Source of the DNA: CAILZL01 sp050181835
GTDB lineage: Bacteria > Pseudomonadota > Gammaproteobacteria > Steroidobacterales > Steroidobacteraceae
Reading direction: 5' to 3'
DNA length: 42,519 nucleotides
Assembly (NCBI GenBank): GCA_050181835.1
Contig: JBFXCU010000019.1
Span: 1-42,519 of the forward strand
Shown here: positions 25,101-32,230 of the stretch, in pieces
Numbering within the stretch: position 1 is the stretch's first letter
How the letters are laid out: each line of letters opens with the position of its first letter
Program-made: the position numbers and the translations under genes
Notes under the pieces: generated by a model
What the model was told of the DNA's origin: nothing
Seen by the model: only the letters and a program-made list of their open reading frames with translations
The model's database searches: none

Positions 25101-25701
25101 GTTGCCAGTGCATGTCGATCATGCAGCAATCGGTGGAACTTGCCAGAGTTGTCATGACTCGGTACATACCATCGGCAAGCCAGTGAATCATGTACCAACC
25201 AGTCAGGATTGCAGCAGCTGCCATGGCACGTTGGCGTGGAAGCCCGCCAAGTTGGATCACTCGCAACTGACTGTCTCCTGTACAACCTGTCACAACAATG
25301 TGATTGCCACGGGCGTCATTACTGGTCACATGAGTACACAACGCGATTGCGCCAACTGTCACAGCTATCCTGACTGGAGCATCAGCACATTTAAGCATGT
25401 GTCGGTAAATTATCCGGGTGATCACGCTGTGGCGCTAACGTGTGTGTCCTGTCATACCACTAATACCGATCAAATTGTGTTCAGCCCGCCAGCAAATTTG
25501 GGCAGCTGTGCTGGATGTCACGCTAAGGATTTCAAGGCAGAGCTGCACCCAAAGATAACCAGTGGTACAAACTACTCTGCTGATGAATTGAAGGACTGTG
25601 CTGGTGCTTGCCATGTCTATATTGACGACAGCCTCAGCAAGATCGCCAAGTCGATACCAGGTCCTTATCACAAGGTTACAAATGCCACGTTCAAGCACTA
25701 G
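22138..25701 (+). CDS. giant multiheme cytochrome c (37 CXXCH plus two expanded sites)
   Basis: The protein has 1187 residues with a signal peptide ending near ADAA (about 43). I count 37 CXXCH motifs plus one CX4CH (CSGSGCH) and one CX3CH (CAGACH) in the C-terminal third, giving up to 39 hemes. The N-terminal part begins with FDH and CESCH units like the 21-heme protein. The middle is built from units of about 45 residues with N-H-[IV]-P or MNH histidines before each CxxCH. The C-terminal part has units with DH before CxxCH and HxxTSxxCxxCH. A 677-bp identical direct repeat (seven CXXCH per copy) lies inside. No transmembrane segment follows the signal peptide. Its size and place beside a barrel gene suggest an outer-surface or conduit-spanning cytochrome. 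Confidence 0.93.
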   Translation: MSHATRYGSASAVMIGRGNLLQHACRIFVICMLVCCGLGLRADAAERSTFDHLTTGFELIGQHRDLPCESCHINAVFKGTSRDCGFCHGVGTVVRATAKPVNHILSSNRCDSCHTPLGWKPAINFDHVEVRGGCSSCHDGAHPPAEGKTSTHLDTNLECNACHSTLSWSGVVGGGLPGNHIPLPAADGNNCGLCHLNGNDYSTAVMNHINISNNCARCHAAGSAFTNMAPPVLKVLPSNHVPVGTVACESCHSSSNFTSFAGTAMNHAVVSSTSCATCHAKGLTFVGSPAVVTEPATHIPVGTTACDNCHSKTNFTTFSGTAMNHAGFTNCASCHASGLSFAGAPPVKIMPTNHIPTGTIACDGCHSASNFTTFVLPNTGSSMNHALVTAIACSSCHEKGLSFVGTPPTVLRPVLKANGSAHVASGECNTCHFDTTSFTGATDYPANHIPLLNGAATNCNSCHSNAANYSIYTMDHSVVTGTTCTTCHGAGKSFTNMAPPVLKVLPSNHVPVGTVACESCHSSSNFTSFAGTAMNHAVVSSTSCATCHAKGLTFVGSPAVVTEPATHIPVGTTACDNCHSKTNFTTFSGTAMNHAGFTNCASCHASGLSFAGAPPVKIMPTNHIPTGTIACDGCHSASNFTTFVLPNTGSSMNHALVTAIACSSCHEKGLSFVGTPPTVLRPVLKANGSAHVASGECNTCHFDTTSFTGATDYPANHIPLPAADNNNCALCHTTSNYSVAVMNHVNITNNCAQCHAYGLSFANIASPTLVQPPAGATGHIPSNPPNGSTAIACEQCHSASNFTSFAGTKMIHAAVRAMTCMSCHEIGMKWKTNTGVRLWVRDSANHHKGQDCSGSGCHSTRDKFVARPALRTQLRAAGPNAAAPSLGNTVALSSRVSGFDHRRVVSGTCITCHDQSSGIGKPSSHISTSNSCDACHTVNVWLPVLRVDHTQVMGTCVSCHNGNIAKGKSSSHITTSSGCGTCHTTNAWLPVHVDHAAIGGTCQSCHDSVHTIGKPVNHVPTSQDCSSCHGTLAWKPAKLDHSQLTVSCTTCHNNVIATGVITGHMSTQRDCANCHSYPDWSISTFKHVSVNYPGDHAVALTCVSCHTTNTDQIVFSPPANLGSCAGCHAKDFKAELHPKITSGTNYSADELKDCAGACHVYIDDSLSKIAKSIPGPYHKVTNATFKH
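22813..23489 (+). repeat. direct repeat, copy 1 (677 bp, inside giant cytochrome gene)
   Basis: This stretch, from ACCAACATGGCACCGCC to CACATTCCGCT, is repeated at 23620-24296, 807 bases downstream. By eye I found no mismatch between the copies, and the translated segments are the same. Each copy encodes seven CXXCH sites. The 130 bases between the copies carry two more sites, so the full period is 269 residues and nine hemes. The first differing bases on either side are at 22812/23619 and 23490/24297. Confidence 0.9.
23620..24296 (+). repeat. direct repeat, copy 2 (677 bp, inside giant cytochrome gene)
   Basis: Second copy of the repeat at 22813-23489. The lack of synonymous differences indicates a recent tandem duplication or ongoing gene conversion. 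The sequence after the copy (LPAADNNNCALCH) resembles the sequence that precedes copy 1 (LPAADGNNCGLCH), which supports unequal crossover between older, diverged repeats. Confidence 0.9.
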
Positions 25702-28126
25702 GCATCGCCTAACTCGATTGATTATCTTGTGGTTGGGACTGTTGGCCCTAGGTACGCCAGTGCTGGCGCAAATTCTTGCTGGCGTCACCCGGTATGTGGA
25801 TATCATCGAACTGACTGATCATGACGATCAGGCAGATATCGTGGTGCAATTCAATTGCTCGTTGCGCTATAACACGCATATTCCGGCCTCAGAAGGAACC
25901 GAGTTGCGCATACAGCTGCAACCGCTAGCCGATTGCGGCGGTGGCTTTGGGACACAAATCGCAGGCGAGCTACCACCGTTGTCAGGCGGCGAAAATATTA
26001 TCTCTGCGGTCAGAGTCGAATCTGACGTGCCGGGACAGGTAACGCTGGTATTTGACTGGAATAAAGTTGAGCGCTTCGTGTTGGTACAAGGTGTTGATCC
26101 ACGCGGTCTGCGAATCCGATTGTTTGATCGTGCCCGCGCCAGTGGCAAAGTGATGGTTGGTGAAACACTGGATGCGGTAACAAATTTTGCAATAAATCTG
26201 GATTCGCAGCCGAAAGAATTCGATCTCTCTGCAATAAAGCTTGCCGAGGAACGCTTTAAATCGTCCGTCTATGTAGCTACAGCTACAATTGATGGAGTTA
26301 CTTGGCATCGCTTGCGAGTCGGCCCAATTGCAAATCGTGCCGCAGCTGAAGCGCTCCTGAAGGTGGCGTTGAAACAGTATCCGCGTGCCTGGTTGGCGAT
26401 TGCTGATGACGGCGTCAGTTCTGAGCTGCTATCTGATAATGATGAAGTTTTGCCCAGCGTTGAACAACGTGGTAGCGATCCAGCGCTTGATCAGGCGACA
26501 CTGGCGATGTTGCTGGATGAGGCGAGAACAGCACTGGCCAAACGTGATTATGCACAAACCATTACTCTATTAACCAAGCTGCAACGCCAACCTGAATTTC
26601 CCGAGCGTGCTCAGGTGCAGGAGCTGTTGGGTTTGGCGCGTGAGCGAGCCGGACAATTGGCACATGCCAAAGCAGAGTATGAGGAGTATCTGCGGCGTTA
26701 CCCGAAAGGTGAGGCCGCCGAGCGGGTTGCCTTGCGGCTGCGCATATTACGCGCGGCGTCGCTGAACGAACGTACCGAGAGTGGCGGTAGCCCGGAAACC
26801 GGCTGGAAGTTGAGTGGTGGTATCGCACAACTATATCGCTACGACGGGAGTCGCATCGCCAGCACAAATTCTGATTCCACGGTGCAAAATGCAGATTCGC
26901 AAACCACCGATGCGCAGAATGGTTTGTACAATGACATCGACGTATTAGCGCGGCGACGCGGCGAAAAAATTGATTTGTTGGGCCGCATTAGCGCAGGTTA
27001 TGCAAAAAATTTTAGCGGCGGTAGCTCGGCCAACGCCAACATCATTCGTGTCAGTGTTGCTTCCTTTGAGGCTGCAGTTCGCAATTTGGGATTGGTGGCG
27101 AGGTTGGGTCGACAGTCCCGCAATACTGGCGGTGTACTGGGGGCGTTTGATGGGGCATTTGTGTCATGGAATTGGACACCATCGTGGGGAGTCGGTGTTA
27201 TCTACGGTTATCCGGTGGAACAGACCAATAAGGCCGCGCAGACTGCTCGTCGGATTGAATCGCTATCGCTGGCTTATACGCCACAGGGAGCGCATTGGGA
27301 TGCCAGCGTGTATGTCGCGCAGCAGGATTTCCTTGGTCTTAAAGATAGGCAGGCGGTGGGAACCGAGTTGCGCTACCTAGGAACGCGGGCATCACTGATT
27401 GCGCTGATCGACTACGATACTTTTTTTCGCTCGCTGAATACTGCGGCCCTACTAGGTACCTTGCAACTGCCGGGGCGCTGGAGCCTGAGCGTCGATGCCG
27501 AGAAACGTAACTCACCTATCTTGGCAACACGCAATGCGCTGATCGGACAACCGGTGAATACCATTGCCGAACTAGAACAAGTATTTCTTCCCAACGAGGT
27601 GTATCAACTGGCACGCGATCGCACGCCAGTTACTTCCATTTATAGTTTGACGGCAACTCGACCGCTGGGTGAGCGTTTTCAATTTTCAACCACGGTCGCT
27701 GCGTCAGAAACGGCTGAAACCGTAGCGTCAGGCGGCGTTACGATGCAACCTTCGACCGGTTTGAATACGTCCTATCAGGCACAGCTATTTGCCTCAAGTA
27801 TTTTCCGTAGCGGTGATTTCAACGTGTTGAGCTTCAATTACTCGGATGCTGATATTGGTAAACTCACTTCGCTTGGCTTGACGTCGCGATTTCAATTGCA
27901 TGGTGCGTGGCGACTCGGGCCACGTCTCACCATCAATCACCGGCAGCTCAGCACTGACAACAGCACAGAAACAATCTACGTTCCGGCGCTGTTGCTGGAC
28001 TATCAAAAGGGCAGCCGATTGCTGCAATTTGAGGGCGGTGGACAGTTGGGTAAACGTAGCGCCGGTGATCTTAGTCAGACCACGACGCGCTATTATGTGA
28101 GTCTGGCGTATCGACTCGGGTTCTGA
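25682..28126 (+). CDS. outer-membrane beta-barrel with SPOR and TPR domains
   Basis: The protein has 814 residues from ATG 25682, which overlaps the cytochrome gene by 20 bases with AAGG five bases upstream. A signal peptide (LIILWLGLLALGTPVLA) is followed by a beta-rich domain like AMIN at about 34-150. A SPOR-like peptidoglycan-binding domain at about 167-242 contains VTWHRLRVGPIANRAAAEAL. TPR helices at about 277-357 contain TLLTKLQRQPE and KAEYEEYLRRYPKGE. About 440 residues of alternating strands follow, ending YYVSLAYRLGF with a terminal Phe typical of outer-membrane barrels. The arrangement would anchor a barrel to the cell wall and present periplasmic helices for docking. Placed directly after two multiheme cytochrome genes, it is the best candidate for the porin of an electron conduit. 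Confidence 0.82.
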   Translation: MPRSSTRHRLTRLIILWLGLLALGTPVLAQILAGVTRYVDIIELTDHDDQADIVVQFNCSLRYNTHIPASEGTELRIQLQPLADCGGGFGTQIAGELPPLSGGENIISAVRVESDVPGQVTLVFDWNKVERFVLVQGVDPRGLRIRLFDRARASGKVMVGETLDAVTNFAINLDSQPKEFDLSAIKLAEERFKSSVYVATATIDGVTWHRLRVGPIANRAAAEALLKVALKQYPRAWLAIADDGVSSELLSDNDEVLPSVEQRGSDPALDQATLAMLLDEARTALAKRDYAQTITLLTKLQRQPEFPERAQVQELLGLARERAGQLAHAKAEYEEYLRRYPKGEAAERVALRLRILRAASLNERTESGGSPETGWKLSGGIAQLYRYDGSRIASTNSDSTVQNADSQTTDAQNGLYNDIDVLARRRGEKIDLLGRISAGYAKNFSGGSSANANIIRVSVASFEAAVRNLGLVARLGRQSRNTGGVLGAFDGAFVSWNWTPSWGVGVIYGYPVEQTNKAAQTARRIESLSLAYTPQGAHWDASVYVAQQDFLGLKDRQAVGTELRYLGTRASLIALIDYDTFFRSLNTAALLGTLQLPGRWSLSVDAEKRNSPILATRNALIGQPVNTIAELEQVFLPNEVYQLARDRTPVTSIYSLTATRPLGERFQFSTTVAASETAETVASGGVTMQPSTGLNTSYQAQLFASSIFRSGDFNVLSFNYSDADIGKLTSLGLTSRFQLHGAWRLGPRLTINHRQLSTDNSTETIYVPALLLDYQKGSRLLQFEGGGQLGKRSAGDLSQTTTRYYVSLAYRLGF

Positions 28127-28127
28127 C

Positions 28128-28745
28128 ATGGCTTCAATTGGTAGCAAGAGCCTCTTGGTGGTGTGCTTCGCGTTATTCTTGTCCGCGTGTAGTGCTTCAT
28201 CACCGGCGCTTAAGCAACCCCGGGAGTATCTGGATCCACAAACTGCAGCTACCGTTACAATTGTCGATCAGCCGTTGGTGTTCGCGCATGAGCGACCGGA
28301 GCGAGCTGCCAACGTCCGCGACTATGTGACGGTGGCGGCGGTTGCAGTCAATCGTAGCGGTAAAATGAATTATTTTTTGATCGCGTATTTTTGGTCAACC
28401 GTTGATACGCGTGTCGCGAGTAATCAGTCGCTTGCTGAAAAATTACCAGTACTGATAGCCGATGATCGTTCTCTACAATTAACAACATCCGAGCTTACTG
28501 CTCACGACGCTGGTATTGGGTACGAGCCGCATCGTCCGGCTGGTGTGCCCGTCGCTGAAGTGATGGCATCAATCGATCTCGCCACGCTGCGTTACCTGTC
28601 GTTGGCGCATCAACTGACCATCCGATTCAAAGACGACGCGACAGAGTTTCCTTATGAACTATGGAATGATCAGCGTGACTCACTAGCGAGATTCGTCCAG
28701 TTTCTGAGCGGCTCGCCGTTGGTTCAAGCAGCACCGGTTCAATAG
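28128..28745 (+). CDS. lipoprotein of unknown function, last gene of the electron-transfer operon
   Basis: A 205-residue protein with a lipoprotein signal (LLVVCFALFLSAC; lipobox LSAC). The mature part is a probable beta-sandwich: VRDYVTVAAVAVNRSGKMNY, then IAYFWSTVDTR, and a C-terminal helix DQRDSLARFVQFLS. It starts one base after the barrel gene stop, so it is surely in the same operon, and it may be an outer-membrane assembly or accessory factor for the conduit. A broken paralogue lies at 14248-14634. I do not recognise a named family. It converges with the DUF3443 gene, and the two coding ends overlap by seven bases. Confidence 0.8.
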   Translation: MASIGSKSLLVVCFALFLSACSASSPALKQPREYLDPQTAATVTIVDQPLVFAHERPERAANVRDYVTVAAVAVNRSGKMNYFLIAYFWSTVDTRVASNQSLAEKLPVLIADDRSLQLTTSELTAHDAGIGYEPHRPAGVPVAEVMASIDLATLRYLSLAHQLTIRFKDDATEFPYELWNDQRDSLARFVQFLSGSPLVQAAPVQ

Positions 28746-29965
28746 GCGATGAATGGCCCGGTGCCGCTACTGGTGGTCTGGCCCTCTATCGCGACATACA
28801 CTGATTTTCCAAAAAAGAAGGGCAGCCCCCAGTCAAAGCTGGTTGATATTGGATTGGTACCTGCCAAGTTGGCAAAAGCAGTGTAGTCAGGCTGATTATT
28901 GGTCAGCGTTTCCGCATTTGCCACGTTAAAGTTCACTGACTTGCTCACGCCGTTATAGCTCACAATAGTCGCAGACAAGGTTTGTACGCTAGCGGGACAA
29001 TAAAATCCCTGCGCGAAACCACTAGTACATTGTGGCAGCGCCGAATCGTTGAAGTAGTTACCACTCGATCCTGAGTCGAAGAAACTTTTGGTCAGATTTT
29101 GTCCATAATAGAAAGTACTTAGATAGCCAGTCACTGGATCCACAGTTAATGCAGTGGCTGTACCAAGTGTATTATTGGACTGGGTATCGATACCAAAGAT
29201 GAGCGCGCCACGCGCCCCAAATGCACCAGCCGAGGATATGCTGGGCAATTGAATAATGATGCCGTTGTTGTTTGTAGCAAAGTGAATCACCGGATTGTGA
29301 ACCTGCTGCGCAAAGGTGACGGTAGCACCCTGACAAACCGATCCGGGACAAATGTAGTATGTACCCGGAATCACTTGGCTGCTGCATAAAGGGCAATCCT
29401 CCTTAAAGAATTGCACACCAAGTATGCCGTTAGCACCAAAGCGCGGGACGGAGTTGATTGATGGCGACACCCCACTGCAATCAGTTGGTGCGACAACGCT
29501 AGGTGGTGTCGCATCATCAATCACATTGATAGTCAAATTGCTCGCTAGCTCGCCGCCAATGGTGACGTCGGCGGTAACCAGTGGACCCCAAGTATAGCCA
29601 TCAACAAATCCCACGCATTCATGGAACGGATTACCTGCAGAGTCTACGGCGACCGGCAAGTTAATACCGGATAATAGCGAACCCATTATGCGCAAACCTA
29701 CAGAGCCAGTATCTACCAGGATATGATCAATGGTGACGCAGGTACTGCTGCCGGGTCTACAAACCGTTACTGATACATAGGGTGCATTGATAATTCCTTC
29801 AGATCCGCCGTCTACCAGCAGTGTGGCTACATTAGAACCAGTGGTGCTGATGATGCCACCGCCGGATAGACTGCTGCTACCGCCAGCGCCGCCACCACAG
29901 CCACATAGCAGCGTAACTAGTGTGATCAGAAGCAAGCATTGCGCACGGCATCGAAACTTCAGCAT
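28739..29965 (-). CDS. DUF3443-family lipoprotein
   Basis: The protein has 408 residues. The signal LLLITLVTLLCGC ends in a lipobox, followed by a Gly/Ser-rich linker. Segments matching DUF3443 are HILVDTGSVGLRIM near the N-terminus, FGANGILGVQFFKEDC with two cysteine pairs (CPLC, CPGSVC) in the middle, and SFFDSGSSGNYFND near the C-terminus. DTGSxGLR and FDSGSSGNYF resemble the two active-site loops of pepsin-like aspartic proteases, so a protease-like fold is plausible, but activity is not shown. It starts directly after the DUF2844 gene stop, and the pair is commonly linked. It converges with the lipoprotein gene at 28128. Confidence 0.85.
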   Translation of the reverse strand: MLKFRCRAQCLLLITLVTLLCGCGGGAGGSSSLSGGGIISTTGSNVATLLVDGGSEGIINAPYVSVTVCRPGSSTCVTIDHILVDTGSVGLRIMGSLLSGINLPVAVDSAGNPFHECVGFVDGYTWGPLVTADVTIGGELASNLTINVIDDATPPSVVAPTDCSGVSPSINSVPRFGANGILGVQFFKEDCPLCSSQVIPGTYYICPGSVCQGATVTFAQQVHNPVIHFATNNNGIIIQLPSISSAGAFGARGALIFGIDTQSNNTLGTATALTVDPVTGYLSTFYYGQNLTKSFFDSGSSGNYFNDSALPQCTSGFAQGFYCPASVQTLSATIVSYNGVSKSVNFNVANAETLTNNQPDYTAFANLAGTNPISTSFDWGLPFFFGKSVYVAIEGQTTSSGTGPFIAY

Positions 29966-30454
29966 TTATTGAATCTCGTCGATATTGATACCGGCGGGTA
30001 GTAACTGCGGATCGTAAGCTCGGCCAGAAAAGGCACGCATATGGCCGACCGCCTGCACTACCAGATTAGGTTCGCTAACACTCAATCTGTTGCGCGATGA
30101 TGCCGAACCGCGAGCAGCAGTCTTGTAGCTGTCTACATACGCGCCAAATAGCTGCGTCAGATCTGGTTGAAATGGTCCTTGCCAGGTTACTGCGAATACA
30201 ACACCAGCGTTCGATACATATTCGCGAATGGTAGTTTGTTGCGGTGTCAGCAATTCATGAGTGGTGTAGAGGGTTGCTGCTTTAACAACTGAAGTAGCTT
30301 TCATGCGAACTCTATCTGCTTCGACTGAGTCGAGTTTGTCACCTAGTGCCGCCTGAAGCGGCGCTGGCATACTCAGACTTGAGACCAAAACCAGCAGGAG
30401 CACGCCAGAAAGGCTATTTGCCGAGCGACCAAAGAATCCAGCTTTTTTCAGCAT
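29966..30454 (-). CDS. DUF2844-family exported protein
   Basis: A protein of about 162 residues from ATG 30454; the TTG two codons upstream is less likely. A signal peptide (GVLLLVLVSSLSMPAPLQA) precedes ALGDKLDSVEADR. The body carries REYVSNAGVVFAVTWQGPF and PDLTQLFGAY, typical of DUF2844, small periplasmic proteins of unknown function. Its TAA abuts the ATG of the DUF3443 gene, and the two families co-occur widely, probably acting together at the cell surface. No regulatory site was recognised upstream, where 430 bases are gene-free. Confidence 0.85.
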   Translation of the reverse strand: MLKKAGFFGRSANSLSGVLLLVLVSSLSMPAPLQAALGDKLDSVEADRVRMKATSVVKAATLYTTHELLTPQQTTIREYVSNAGVVFAVTWQGPFQPDLTQLFGAYVDSYKTAARGSASSRNRLSVSEPNLVVQAVGHMRAFSGRAYDPQLLPAGINIDEIQ

Positions 30455-30885
30455 ACGCAATACTTCACGATTTTTAGAGAGACAGCAATGGTTGAAAGCT
30501 GAAGTTCACAGCATAGCGCTGGTTGAATGTTTAGCGAACAGGGTGCTAATTGCTGTCGTGTTACGGCTACAGATCACCCGATATGCAGATACAGGTTCCA
30601 AAACTGAATATCTAAGTTCACAGGCTCATGACGGTAGCTTTACTCACAATCATTATCTATAGAAGTACATATAGAAGTCTGGATGTACGAGGCGAGAATT
30701 GGTGATGACATTCGTTACTTTCATAATTCTTGGATTGATCGAATTATCGAGAAGTGCCATGGTGGGTGCGGCTGACGCCAGCAACCAGAGTTAACGCAAT
30801 GACCAGATGATTTTTAATCATCCGTTCCAACGCTAATGTCAGCCTTAATAATTACGTTGCACCACACGGGGCTGGCTGGTAGGAA
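30455..30885. other. gene-free stretch with a short perfect hairpin
   Basis: I find no coding region that looks real in these bases. One perfect hairpin (GATGATT, TTT loop, AATCATC) lies at 30806-30822, about 65 bases past the end of the broken aldo/keto reductase gene. It is AT-rich with no T tract and so is at best a weak terminator. ATAGAAGT occurs twice near 30657-30680, without clear meaning. The DUF2844/DUF3443 promoter should be at the left end. Confidence 0.5.
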
Positions 30886-31834
30886 TCATGCTGCTGGTAG
30901 CGCGTCGATGTAATCTTCCATGCGCTTACGCATCGCCTGATCGGGTAAGGCGCCAATGCCGCCACCCATGTTATCGAGCATGTTCTTTGCTTTGCTGGTT
31001 GCAGGTGTCACAACGGTAATCGCCGGGTGACTGATCACATACTTGAGAAAGAATTGCGCCCAGCTCGCTGCATCAAATTCTTTCGCCCACTCAGGTAATG
31101 GACGGTTTCCAACGCGGCGGAATAAACCGCTACGACCAAATGGCACGTAGGCGAGTACGCCAATCTTGCGCTCCATCGCCAGTGGCAGCAGCTTCTGCTC
31201 AACGTCACGATTGTCGATGGCGTAGTCAATGCCTACAAAATCAATCGGCTCGGTACGCATTACTTGTTCAATAAGCGAGTACTGGGCGGGGTTGGTGGTA
31301 GTGACGCCTAGGTAGCGGATGCGACCTTGATTTTTGAGTTCTTTGAGGATGGGTAATTGTCCGGCAATGTCCGCCATGTTATGTACTTGGATCAAATCAA
31401 TTTTATCGACGCCAAGTATTTTGAATGAGATTCTCAATCTGCGCGCGTGCAGCGATGGGATTGGCGCTACCACCACTATTGCCTGCGACATTAACTTTGG
31501 TGGCCCAGAAGATGCGGCTGGTGAGTCCGAGTTCTTTGGCGATTTCGCCGCTCACTTGTTCGGAGGCGCCGTAGCTGGGGGCGGTATCCAGTACTCTGCC
31601 CCCATTGTCCATCATAGTTTGCAGCACTGCCTTGAGGTTGGTGGTGTCTTCGCTGCTTGCTGCTTGTCTGAATGTAGCGGCGCTACCCAGACCCATAACC
31701 GGCAACTTTTCACCAGTGGATGGAATGGCTCGTTGAATGATGGCTTGTTGCGCTGCAAACAACAGACGTGGGTTGATGGTGAAGGCGGCGCCCGCACCCA
31801 GAGCAAGTTGAATACAATGACGACGATTGAGCAT
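30886..31834 (-). pseudogene. aldo/keto reductase split by a one-base frameshift
   Basis: Two overlapping frames together make one aldo/keto reductase of about 315 residues. The first (from ATG 31834) gives a signal RRHCIQLALGAGAAF and the AKR front half, including GGRVLDTAPSYGASE and IFWATKVN, reaching ARAQIEN. The second resumes SFKILGVDKIDLIQVHN and runs to the C-terminus. Joining them requires a one-base change near 31425-31432. The catalytic Asp, Tyr, Lys and His are all present across the join. It resembles the intact exported AKR at 10522. A genuine pseudogene or a sequencing error are equally possible from sequence alone; no slippery run was seen. Confidence 0.8.
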
Positions 31835-31963
31835 GACTGTCTCCAGACGAAAAAAGGTCAATGCGAATTATCTGTGGAGAGTAGTCAGGCTTGCTTTTCC
31901 AAGTCAATGCGCGTTGGGTGAAGAATTGTCTGTTTTTCCTTGTGGTAAGGCAGCAGGTGGCTT

Positions 31964-32223
31964 TTACGCTGCACGTAATTCGTGGTGTGCCTCAGCTTCG
32001 TCACGTTGGAACGCAAGATTCTGTGACATTACTGCCGCCGCTATAGTACCAACAGCCTGCCTGCGTCAACATCAGTGCGGAAGTGAGCAGCAACAATCAT
32101 GAGTGATTTACGATAAGTACCCGCACGCATAAATAGCGCTGCTTGTTTTTTCGGCACCATCTGACTCAGCAAGATACCGTACAGTGCGCCGATCGTGTCA
32201 TGTCCACTGAGAAACGAGGTGTT
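31964..32223 (-). pseudogene. fragment of a PAP2-type acid phosphatase
   Basis: The frame reads NTSFLSGHDTIGALYGILLS, then AALFMRAGTYRKSLMIVAAHF with RTDVDAGRL. This gives the PAP2 signature set SxxSGH and SxxxxxxHxxxD of class A acid phosphatases. After GRL the frame shifts by one base and continues GTIAAAVMSQNLAFQRDEAE to a stop whose complement starts at 31964. The N-terminal two-thirds is missing: the homology begins right where the permease gene ends at 32231. A lost base near 32050 and truncation make it non-functional. Confidence 0.7.
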
Positions 32224-32230
32224 GGCTTTT

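Noticed and set aside
22138..25701. Repeated DNA that could be mistaken for a CRISPR array or tandem minisatellite
   Set aside because: The repeat is coding, in frame, 677 bp long and full of CXXCH codons. There are no short 25-40-bp repeats with unique spacers and no cas genes.
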